NCBI GenBank assembly: GCA_956465555.1
Contig: OY101121.1
Location: 644,722-708,721 of the forward strand
From: Nitzschia sp. pyKryTriq1
Taxonomy: Eukaryota > Bacillariophyta > Bacillariophyceae > Bacillariales > Bacillariaceae
Direction: 5' to 3'
Length of the DNA stretch: 64,000 nucleotides
Shown here: positions 10,363 through 18,407 of the stretch, piece after piece
How the letters are laid out: every line of letters begins with the position of its first letter
Numbering within the stretch: position 1 is the stretch's first letter
Program-made: the position numbers and the translations under genes
Notes under the pieces: model-generated
Seen by the model: only the letters and a program-made list of their open reading frames with translations
What the model was told of the DNA's origin: nothing
The model's database searches: none

Positions 10363-10692
10363 TCATCCAAATCGCGAATTTCGATGGAGAATCGCACTTT
10401 TCTTATCTTTCGAGAAGTGGATTTCGCAGCTCAAATAATCCTTCAGCTCTTCATCGACTTTCAAATTCAAATTCTTGTTTTGCAATTGTTTGATGAGATC
10501 ATCAATCGCCGCTTTGTCGCCAATGCACAAACAATCGTCGTCATCCTTTGGCGCCTTCTCTTGGCCCAACAAGACTTTCTTGAATCCCTTTCGGTTCGCC
10601 TTGGCGAGGAACTTCGCCTCCCATACGGCCCATTCAGATTGTTTTCCACTGAACGTAATTACGCGAATCGCCTTGTCTTCAACTTTACTCAT
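10363..10692 (-). pseudogene. Truncated copia gag fragment
   Basis: 109-residue open frame starting at the ATG at 10692, about 210 bp inside the 5-prime LTR, as expected for gag. ITFSGKQSEW followed by an Ala/Lys-rich helical stretch is the N-terminal gag pattern of Ty1/copia elements. The frame stops just before the polypurine tract, so the C-terminal gag, zinc knuckle and all of pol are missing. Confidence 0.75.
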
Positions 10693-10904
10693 TATTGTTG
10701 TAAGCCCCTTGCTGATTCGCCTTGTCTTCTTTTATCCGTGATAGCGACCTTTCGCTTCTCACAATATCTCAAGCAACTGGTAGACACAATTTCCACTCAG
10801 CTCTCTTTACCTTAGCTCTGTGTTCAAGCTCTTAACTGTTGATCAATTTCAGTAACGAAACGTTGCTTCAAACGAGGTTCGTCTTAACCTTTCGCTTCGA
10901 AGCG

Positions 10905-11145
10905 TGTTACAAACTCTCGTGTCTCTTTAGCGTAATGTTCGCTTACTAAAATTAATGAGCACTTCTACTCTACTATTTTCTTCTCATGTACTTTCGGTCA
11001 AACGTGTGTCATTCTTCATGTCGTTTCTCCGATGTTCTCCGGGGGTCTTCGATTCTCTCTGAATCCTTCAGAATCATACAGAATCATTCGCCGCATGTCT
11101 CAATATTCGATTCCTTCGAATCATCATGAGCAACACTCTCCAACA
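10905..11145 (-). repeat. 5-prime LTR of the mini-element
   Basis: Right copy in window coordinates; on the minus strand it opens the element. The sequence just inside it (10885-10904) would be the primer-binding site; I could not match it to a tRNA by eye. Confidence 0.9.
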
Positions 11146-11353
11146 CGTGTTCTTGGATCGTCGGCGCGGGAACGATCGACGCAGACACAGTTCTTGCTTG
11201 TTGCAGATGGCACCTTTTCGAAAGATCGCTTTCTATATTGCGATTGGGATGCTCGTCGTTGTTTTGTTGGCAAGCTTGTTTATTTGTTTACTGACCGACC
11301 GCTCTCATATTCTGACCTCAGATTTGGAATTGAACACAGCCGAGGGAAGTTAA
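11126..11353 (+). CDS. Small one-pass membrane ORF interrupted by the LTR element
   Basis: 75 residues. The N-terminus has the Arg-rich motif DRRRGNDRRR, then a strong hydrophobic helix (residues about 32-54) and a short tail. The first seven codons come from the LTR. If the element and one target-site copy are ignored, the ATG at 10082 joins in the same frame and gives a 72-residue protein with a different start (MARY). So the insertion seems to have split a small gene, while the LTR offers a replacement ATG in frame. No family recognised; it could be a chance frame. Confidence 0.4.
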   Translation: MSNTLQHVFLDRRRGNDRRRHSSCLLQMAPFRKIAFYIAIGMLVVVLLASLFICLLTDRSHILTSDLELNTAEGS

Positions 11354-11571
11354 GGTCTCGTCTGAGCTGGAACAAACTTGACTATACATCATCTGGTTGG
11401 TGCTTTTTAAAAAGTTGACACTCTGAGTGTTTTGCCACGTGGTTCTTATTATTTGTTGGTGTCAAGTCTTTCTTGGCACAGAGTCAGTAGCACGGTGAAC
11501 ATTATTTCACCTAGGCCACAGGTCGACCGTTCCATTTTGTGAAATCGAAAAGTGAGAGAAGTGATAGCATT

Positions 11572-13260
11572 ATGAGACTGGTTTCCCTTCTTGTCATTCG
11601 TGCCTCGCTGGTACTGTCACTTCTGATGGGTATACATGGAGGGTCGTCGTCGAGATTCGGTCTGGGTTTCGTACAAACATTGGCTCCCGACCATCAACGA
11701 GGAAGAAAACACCAATCGCCGATTACAAGCTACTATGAAGTACCACGAGCCACCTTGAATCTCCACATAAACACGCGATCGACATCTCCACTATTTTCTT
11801 CTGGTGGTGACAAGGATGGGGAAACCGATGATCGGAATGGTGGGTCGCCGTCCAGTCCAGCAACAGATCGGCGAAAAATCCGCTCTCGAGTAAAGAACTT
11901 AGCCAGGGGACTTGTGACAAGGCCCTTCGCTCTCGCTTCCACAGTACCGATGCCAAGAGCTATAGCTGAGATTCTCAAGGATGCAAGCTTGGCAGCTGTC
12001 GAGCAAGTGGACGAAGTCATTCAACGAAATTCTCTAGGGAACAAGGAGCAAGCCCTACAGGAGTCGACAGAGATGATGACGGCAATAATTGACGATGCCT
12101 TTGCACCTGTCGAGGCTTCCTTGGCAGAGATGGAAGCATCATTAGCGCTGGCGAAGGTGGCGCTGGCATCGGCAAAATTGCAGTCCACCCAAGCGATTGA
12201 GGCGATCCAGGTGGCTGCGATTGCACAAGCAGAAGGCGCAGCGACGGCCGTGGCTCAAGCCGAAAAGGTGGCAGAGCGTGAAGTGATCAGGGATATCTAT
12301 AGTAGCGCTGTGGATAACGTTGACGTGTCGAAATTGTCGTTTGACGATGTAGACTATCAGTCAAGTGAAATGGCACCGCCGTTCCTGGATCCAGATTCTT
12401 GTCTGGTTCCTGGAGAGCCTGTAGTTCGAGTAGAAAAGGCACCAGAAAACTCGAGGAGAATATTTGCAGGTGTCGATATCTTGGCTAGTGTTGATGACGT
12501 CTGGAAAGTTCTCACAGACTATGGAAACCTACAGAATGTTGTCCCGAACTTGGTTGTCAACGAGGTTTTGGCTACCTACGACGGAGAACCACCTGAAACT
12601 GTGACCTACGACGTTAATGCTCCAGAGGAAGTCCAATGTAAGCAAGTGGCCAGCAAAATGAAGGGATCTCTCCTCAAACAAGTCGGGGGCGCCAAAGTGG
12701 CAGGGATCAACTTTTCCGCCAAGACGACGCTTGAAGTGAGGGAATGGCCTCAAGGTGAGTTGGCAAGCTGCCGAAAGACGCAAGTCGTAGAACTTCCAGT
12801 CAGTCTTCTTCTCGTTGACTCTTTGATGTTATCACTGACCCTACATAATTTTTTCCACTCGTCGGTGCCACTCTTAACTCAAGGAATGCCGGACTTTGCA
12901 CATTTCAAGGATGACATGTTTGAGGGAAAGTCACGCGACACGAGGGCCAAGGAAAATGCCAAAATCAAGCTCCAACGGTATCGATTTCCGAGACCATTTG
13001 CTCTTTCTTCCTTGCCCACGAAAGACATTTCCATGCAAAGCATTGTCGACGACGACGGGGAATTCAGAATGTATCAGGGTGTTTGGAGGATGCAACCTTT
13101 ACCAGGATGTTCCCCGCCCGGAAAGAATGCAATGCGGTTGACTTACGCTGTGGAAATCTCCCCCCGAGCATATCTTCCTGTGCAGTTGGTAGAAGGAAGA
13201 ATAGTTCGCGACCTTTGCACTAACTTGGAAGCGATTCGTGACGCTGTTACGAAAGGCTAA
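11572..13260 (+). CDS. Plastid-type SRPBCC (START/Coq10-like) protein
   Basis: 562 residues from the ATG at 11572. The N-terminus is a hydrophobic signal followed by GLGFVQ, compatible with a bipartite plastid presequence. Residues about 140-245 form a long Ala/Glu-rich helix. The C-terminal part (about 295-555) has the polyketide cyclase/SRPBCC pattern: VDILASVDDVWKVLTDYGN at the start, a middle sheet region, and GVWRMQPLPG then the long last helix LVEGRIVRDLCTNLEAIRD. Homologous plant plastid proteins have this fold, which binds lipids or isoprenoids in a cavity; the ligand here is unknown. A possible GT-AG pair at 12799/12883 was rejected because it would break the frame. Confidence 0.7.
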   Translation: MRLVSLLVIRASLVLSLLMGIHGGSSSRFGLGFVQTLAPDHQRGRKHQSPITSYYEVPRATLNLHINTRSTSPLFSSGGDKDGETDDRNGGSPSSPATDRRKIRSRVKNLARGLVTRPFALASTVPMPRAIAEILKDASLAAVEQVDEVIQRNSLGNKEQALQESTEMMTAIIDDAFAPVEASLAEMEASLALAKVALASAKLQSTQAIEAIQVAAIAQAEGAATAVAQAEKVAEREVIRDIYSSAVDNVDVSKLSFDDVDYQSSEMAPPFLDPDSCLVPGEPVVRVEKAPENSRRIFAGVDILASVDDVWKVLTDYGNLQNVVPNLVVNEVLATYDGEPPETVTYDVNAPEEVQCKQVASKMKGSLLKQVGGAKVAGINFSAKTTLEVREWPQGELASCRKTQVVELPVSLLLVDSLMLSLTLHNFFHSSVPLLTQGMPDFAHFKDDMFEGKSRDTRAKENAKIKLQRYRFPRPFALSSLPTKDISMQSIVDDDGEFRMYQGVWRMQPLPGCSPPGKNAMRLTYAVEISPRAYLPVQLVEGRIVRDLCTNLEAIRDAVTKG

Positions 13261-13404
13261 GCTAAGAATCCCATTCGACGAAATGCTGGAGCGTCTTTGC
13301 CTGCTAACTAGGTGACAACACATAGTAGAGCTACAATAATGTATATTTGCGTGAATTAAAAATGTGTATCAGATAGATCCTTGCAAAGTTTTCTTACATG
13401 CTTT

Positions 13405-14138
13405 TTATGGAATCCAACTCTCGGCGAAGGCGTCCCAGTCAGAATCACCTGCATTCTTTCGGGTTAGAGCAATTCCATTCTCAAAGGGGACACCTTCCCA
13501 GCCGGTCTTCATAAAGTTTCTGATATTTTGGTGCGAATCACCAGCAGGGTCCTTCAAGACCTCACGGTAATATTGTCCCCACAACTACAGCAAAAAAGCC
13601 ACGAAGGATGTGGTTGTGAGCACCAGCATGTCGTGACAAAAAGTTAGGTCTCGAACACAAACAATATACTTGTTCTTACCTTCAATGTGGTTTCCTTGTC
13701 CATTTCCGAAAGTGCGGCGTAACTGAGAAGCTTAGCAGACCCTTCGTTTTCCCCTTGCTTGTTGACAATGTCTCCATTCTTGAATTCAATGAGTCCAACC
13801 TCGTAGTGAGTGTCGATGATTTCCATGACATCTTCAAACTTGAGGTCATCAGCGGACATCTCGACATTTGCGTTGAAAACTTCGCACTCCGGAGGGATAG
13901 TCTCACCAGCAGCACGAATCTCATCCAACATACGAGTGGGCTTTGCTACCTCAACAGCTCCACCAAGAGCAGTGGTTCCATCCCAGCCGAACGCCAATTC
14001 CTCGGATTTTTGCGTCTTGGGTCGAATTTGGGCCGACAAAGACGTAGTACCTGATCGGCTCACTCCGAAAGCCTTGGGAGCAAAGGCGCTTGCCGCGGAA
14101 GCGAGAAGCAAAAGAGAAAGGGAAGAAGTGAACTTCAT
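13405..14138 (-). CDS. Plastid-targeted HopJ-family protein
   Basis: Two exons, 14138-13680 and 13584-13405; 212 residues. The start gives a clear signal peptide ending ASAFAP, the diatom plastid signature. The mature part matches the HopJ family: FEDVMEIIDTHYEV, FKNGDIVNKQGENEGSAKLL, LWGQYYREVLKDP, NIRNFMKTGWEGVPF. The name comes from a bacterial secreted-effector family, but most members are small proteins of unknown role found in bacteria and algae, so the name should not be read as function. Exon 2 carries the conserved second half, which confirms the splice. Convergent with the SRPBCC gene, 144 bp between stops. Role in the plastid unknown. Confidence 0.9.
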
Positions 14139-14676
14139 TGTAGTTAGATTTTGCTTGTCCTGCAAAACAATGGCTGTACTGTTTGAGCATCGATCTCGTC
14201 CCTCGTCCTCTTCTTCTTCTTCATTCGTCGTCGTATCTTGTCGTGGGTTCCCGCCATCAACTTCCACTTGGCGTCGTGGGGCAAAAAGTTCAACTTGGCT
14301 ACGTCAGTAGTGAATGGACGCGTGACTCAATAAGATCCAATTGGTCGACATCCGCTGCTTACGTGTTCGCCGGCTACAGTAGTTTGCCTACTCCGTGCTG
14401 TACTGTGGGTACATGGTAGTACCGGCACTGTACCAGTACCAGTACGGGCACTACCGGTAGTACTGTGTACTTGTACCGGTACACTGTACTTGTGCGCGCT
14501 GTACGACTACGATCGTATCGTCGTTTTTCGAGTTTTCTGCCGTGTTCCACTTTTTCTTTCTCACAAATACACCGGTAATCATACCATCTTGCACCTTGTA
14601 GCACCGACATTGGATCGGCACAACTTCCTATTAGAGAAGCAGTAGAGTCGTTGATTTGTATACATCCATATCAAAG
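14139..14676. repeat. Divergent intergenic region with GTAC-rich run
   Basis: 538 bp between the starts of the HopJ gene and the plastid hydrolase. About 14395-14510 is a run of GGTACC, ACCGGT and GTAC blocks able to pair with itself. It must contain two promoters. Confidence 0.6.
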
Positions 14677-15956
14677 ATGAAGATAAGTCCCCAACGAGTA
14701 CTCCTAGTTTGGGGAGTTTTCTCTCCGGTTGCCACCAGTGGCTTTCTTGGTCAGCCGCGAAATCGAGCAAGCATTGTTTCGTCTCCCCTGCACAGCGCTA
14801 CCATGACCGATCTGACCTTTTCGACTCCCGATACGACCGGCATTGGAGAGCAGGCATGCATTGACGCTGCAAAGCGAATGACCAGAGTCGCTGTGCCAGT
14901 CCCAAACGACATTAGTCCCTCTGGATCTGTGGGAATTTCTTACATCAAGTGGGCAGCAGAAAAATCGAAACGACCTAAAAATCCTCCATTGGTTTTGGTC
15001 CACGGTTTTGATTCCTCGGGACTCGAATACAGACGATTGGGACCCAGACTTGCAGCAAGTGGAATCGATACCTATGCAGTGGATATTCTTGGGTGGGGGT
15101 TTACTCAAGTCGATGGCGTCACAAGTTTCTCAGCTGCTGCCAAGGTCAAGGCGCTGGAAAGTTTTGTGGATACCATGTTTGGAAAAGATACTCCATTTTG
15201 CATTGCCGGAGCGAGTTTGGGCGGTGCTGCTGCCATTGAGCTTGCTGCTATCAAAGATTCATGCGCAGGTCTTATCCTGATTGACGCCCAAGGGTTTGTC
15301 GATGGCGTTGGTCCGATGGCTATGCTCCCGACGCCACTGGCGAAGCTTGGCGTTGGCGTACTGAGAAGTATCCCGTTGCGAAATTCGGCCAATCAAATGT
15401 CCTACTACGATAAAGAAACATTCGCTACAGAAGAAGCTCAAGTCATTGGACGTCTACACTGTCTACGGGATGGTTGGACAGAAGCAATGGTTTCGTTTAT
15501 GCAAAGCGGTGGGTTTTCTCCATCCAGTAAGGTCCCCTTGATCAACTCTCCTGCTCTCGTGCTTTGGGGGCGACAGGATGGTATTCTGGAAGGGAAACAA
15601 TATGCAAATAAGGTAAGCACGAATAGTTCTTATCTTGGGGGAATCAATCGGCATGACTACGTTTCGTTTGGGTCTCACACTGGTTCTTGTTCGTCTTTCA
15701 AAAGTTTGTCGAAACGTTGCCCAACGCACGACTTCAATGGATTGACGAATGCGGTCACGTCCCCCACTTGGAACAGCCGGATCTAACTGCAAGCGCCATT
15801 TCAAACTTTCTTACCTTTGACGTTGCTGTCAAGTCTAGTTCATCGTTATTGGGTAGTACTGGTACCCGAGGTCCCCAACCAACATACTTTGTTGGTGCCG
15901 GATTCTTTGGTGCACTGGCCATTTCGGGCGCACTCAACTTGCTATCTTCTCATTAA
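14677..15956 (+). CDS. Plastid alpha/beta hydrolase with C-terminal membrane tail
   Basis: Two exons, 14677-15612 and 15705-15956; 395 residues. The N-terminus is a signal peptide with ATSGFLGQP, a plastid-type cleavage motif (Phe after the site). The fold is marked by VLVHGFDSSGLEYR, the nucleophile elbow GASLGG, the acid in LWGRQDGI and the base in DECGHVPHLEQP. The second exon supplies the catalytic His, so the 92-nt intron is well supported. The last 25 residues (YFVGAGFFGALAISGALNLL) look like a membrane anchor. Plant plastid relatives act on lipids, pigments or esters; the substrate is unknown. Convergent with the EXS gene with only 34 bp between stops. Confidence 0.85.
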
Positions 15957-15990
15957 AAAATTAGTATTTAAAAATCAGTAAACTAGTAGA

Positions 15991-17772
15991 CTAGTACGTT
16001 AATCGATGTGCTGCAGCAACTAGACCGAGTACCGTGAATGCCGCTGAGTATATACAAAGTTCACCAAGGATTTGAAGATCGCTCAGCATATACATCTCGC
16101 TGGTTATCCATCCCCCCGATTTGTTCGATGCCATTAGCTCATCCCATTCGACGGCCTTCGCCGGCTCGATACCTTCCATGGCCATGACTTTAAGTTCTAC
16201 ATCCGCCGCCTGCTGCTGCTGATAATGATCCAAATCGGACCACGCCCCCTTGAGAGTCGGTTCTCGTCGGCCGACTTTGATTGCTTCCAGTTCCACCCTT
16301 AAAAATCCCCAGAGAGTCCGCCGAACGATTTCAGCAGCGGCAATGGCTGGATTCAAAATATGAGAGAGATCGCCTTCGAACTGCTCGCTGAGGACACCCG
16401 CCCGATTGAGATAATGCGGCGGCAGAAAGCTCAAGGTCCAGCCGAATCGTAGTATCACATTGATGACAAGAATTGTCCAGTACATCCATGGAACCGAATA
16501 TATACGTGTCTTTCTTAGTCGAATCCTGTTCCCGTCCACCACCAAAAGTTCCCAATCCATCACCACATCCCACCAGATCTGGTACAGTGTCGCCAGGACA
16601 AAGCAGGACAACCAAAGGAATGTTTGCTTTCGGGACGGATTAAAGACACCAAACATGGCCACTTCGGCGGCAACAAAATATTTGAAAGCATTTCCGAGAT
16701 AGGGCCACCGCTTTTTGTTTTCATACGTCTGACGAAGATTCTGCATGAATCGCCACCAAAGCGGTGATACCATACACATTGGAAAAATGACGGTATGGAG
16801 GACCCAATTTGTTTCCAGAGGCAAATCAGCCGTGTCCAAGTCGTAGGCTTGCTTCCACCAGCCTTGCAAGCCAGATAAGATGTAGAAGAATGTAAATGCA
16901 ATATCCCTCATGGGGCGGACCATAGACGTAAAGATATCCCCGATGAATCCATCTCGAAAGGTAACATGATACATCGGAGCACCTATGGTTAACGATACAA
17001 TCTTCCAAAATTCGCTTCGTTTCGTCCTCCATGGTACTATTGCAGCAAAGACGCCGGCTAGAAAGAGAAAAAGAGGAAAGAGTGGGGCAGCGACAAGCGC
17101 TACAAAGCGAAAAAATCCAATGTCTTCCATACCGTCGACGTATCGTCCGCCTTCGGCACTGCTCAGAGTGAAGAAAAAGAGCGAGAGTAGAATCAAGACT
17201 AACGAGTCCACAGCGGCAGCTGCTACGACAGCCACCTCGGGAGGTTCGTGAGGGGCCGCCATTGTTAGTTCTGAAACCTCGCCATCACTGTCGTATTGAG
17301 CATCCAGGGCCTCTTCTTCGCTGAGCCCGGGCTTGTTCTTCTCTTCGCGATTTTCTTCTGGTTTCTTGCCCAACATCAAAATATCTTCGGCATGCACTGG
17401 TGCAAAATCATCCACATCTACTGGAAGATAGGCATTCTTATTGTCAGAGTCCTCTCCGGGATGATTTGCTGTCAAAAAAGCTGATTCTTCCGTCGAGTAG
17501 GGCGCCGGTTGAAAGAGCAAATGGCCAATCATTTTCTTCCCTATAGTCTTGTTCCACAACAACAGTGACACCACTGCACCCCACAAAAGTAAATTCACCT
17601 CCAGAAGCGATCTGTAAACTCGAAGACAGGGAGGGTGTCGCTTCAGAGCCGTGAATACGGCCAAGTGGTGATACCCCGAGGATCCGGAAGTGTCATTGTC
17701 GGTGAGCAACCACAAAGCAAACAGAAGAAACGGCACGAAGGCTGCCCGTTTCCACAGGGGAAGTGGCATCAT
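15991..17772 (-). CDS. EXS-domain transporter (XPR1/ERD1-like) without SPX
   Basis: 593 residues, single exon. Several membrane helices in the first 270 residues are split by an acidic loop. The C-terminal half is the EXS domain: RDGFIGDIFTSMVRPMRDIAF, PLWWRFMQNLRQTYENKKRW, YQIWWDVVMDWELL, YSVPWMYW and RRTLWGFLRVELEAI. Members with an N-terminal SPX domain (SYG1, XPR1, PHO1) export phosphate under inositol pyrophosphate control. This one lacks SPX and is closer in layout to ERD1-type Golgi proteins that recycle phosphate from glycosylation. Golgi or other endomembrane location is therefore likely. Confidence 0.88.
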   Translation of the reverse strand: MMPLPLWKRAAFVPFLLFALWLLTDNDTSGSSGYHHLAVFTALKRHPPCLRVYRSLLEVNLLLWGAVVSLLLWNKTIGKKMIGHLLFQPAPYSTEESAFLTANHPGEDSDNKNAYLPVDVDDFAPVHAEDILMLGKKPEENREEKNKPGLSEEEALDAQYDSDGEVSELTMAAPHEPPEVAVVAAAAVDSLVLILLSLFFFTLSSAEGGRYVDGMEDIGFFRFVALVAAPLFPLFLFLAGVFAAIVPWRTKRSEFWKIVSLTIGAPMYHVTFRDGFIGDIFTSMVRPMRDIAFTFFYILSGLQGWWKQAYDLDTADLPLETNWVLHTVIFPMCMVSPLWWRFMQNLRQTYENKKRWPYLGNAFKYFVAAEVAMFGVFNPSRKQTFLWLSCFVLATLYQIWWDVVMDWELLVVDGNRIRLRKTRIYSVPWMYWTILVINVILRFGWTLSFLPPHYLNRAGVLSEQFEGDLSHILNPAIAAAEIVRRTLWGFLRVELEAIKVGRREPTLKGAWSDLDHYQQQQAADVELKVMAMEGIEPAKAVEWDELMASNKSGGWITSEMYMLSDLQILGELCIYSAAFTVLGLVAAAHRLTY

Positions 17773-18407
17773 TCGTAATGGAGGGCAGGATATTGTATAA
17801 AACCTCTCCTCTCAGGTGATGAAATGTACTCTAGTGTATCCCCACGATGCCGGTAGTACAAGTACAGGTAACATGTAAGAGCGAGAACGCGGAGGGAGCT
17901 GGGATACCCTCTGTACTCGTATGATGAGCGCCACCATGGTCAAAACACCGCGAGTCATTTTTTTCATCTGCACGGAATTTGAGGGATAATTTCGGGGCCC
18001 GGTCAACTCGACCGTGAGACTCTGGGCTTTCCCCCCAAAATCCTCCATCAGCCGATGGATAGAGGCGGGGGAACGACACGCACAAAACTCAAACGCTCTA
18101 CAGTACTCTCTACTATACTCTACTAGAGTAGAGAGAGAGACTAGTAGTAGTAGTAGTATTTCTCTAGCTAGAGCTAGTAGAGTAGAGAGTATAGTACTCG
18201 TAGAGACTACTCCAGAGAGGGCTACATACAGTACGCGCGCCAAGCAAGACGACGACGACTCCTCAACAGACTACCAGGTACTGGTACGTCCTGTAGGACA
18301 ATTATTGAAGACGAAGCAATAATATACCGGTCGCAATCTACTACTTGCATTAAGCTTCAGGAGAAACTACAAGTCAGATTCAACTAGCTCTCTACTTCTA
18401 GAGTCAA
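17773..18407. repeat. Spacer with CTCTACTAG/GAGA repeats
   Basis: 635 bp between the EXS gene start and the SNF2 gene end. About 18098-18215 is built from CTCTACTAG, AGTAGTAG and GAGAGA units that form inverted pairs. No gene seen. Confidence 0.6.

Larger units (their letters stand above)
10099..11145 (-). mobile_element. Non-autonomous copia-type LTR mini-element
   Basis: 1047 bp, coding strand minus. Two 241-bp LTRs (10099-10339 and 10905-11145) appear identical and begin TG and end CA. They are flanked by a 6-bp direct repeat CGTGTT at 10093-10098 and 11146-11151, a target-site duplication. On the minus strand a purine tract (AGGAAGGG) lies directly before the 3-prime LTR, where a polypurine tract belongs. 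Between the LTRs is only a short gag-like frame; no protease, integrase, reverse transcriptase or RNase H remains. Such an element must move with enzymes supplied in trans. Identical LTRs mean a recent insertion. Confidence 0.92.

Noticed and set aside
12799-12883. Possible GT-AG intron in the SRPBCC gene
   Set aside because: Its 85-nt length breaks the frame, and the unspliced sequence reads well into the conserved C-terminal half.
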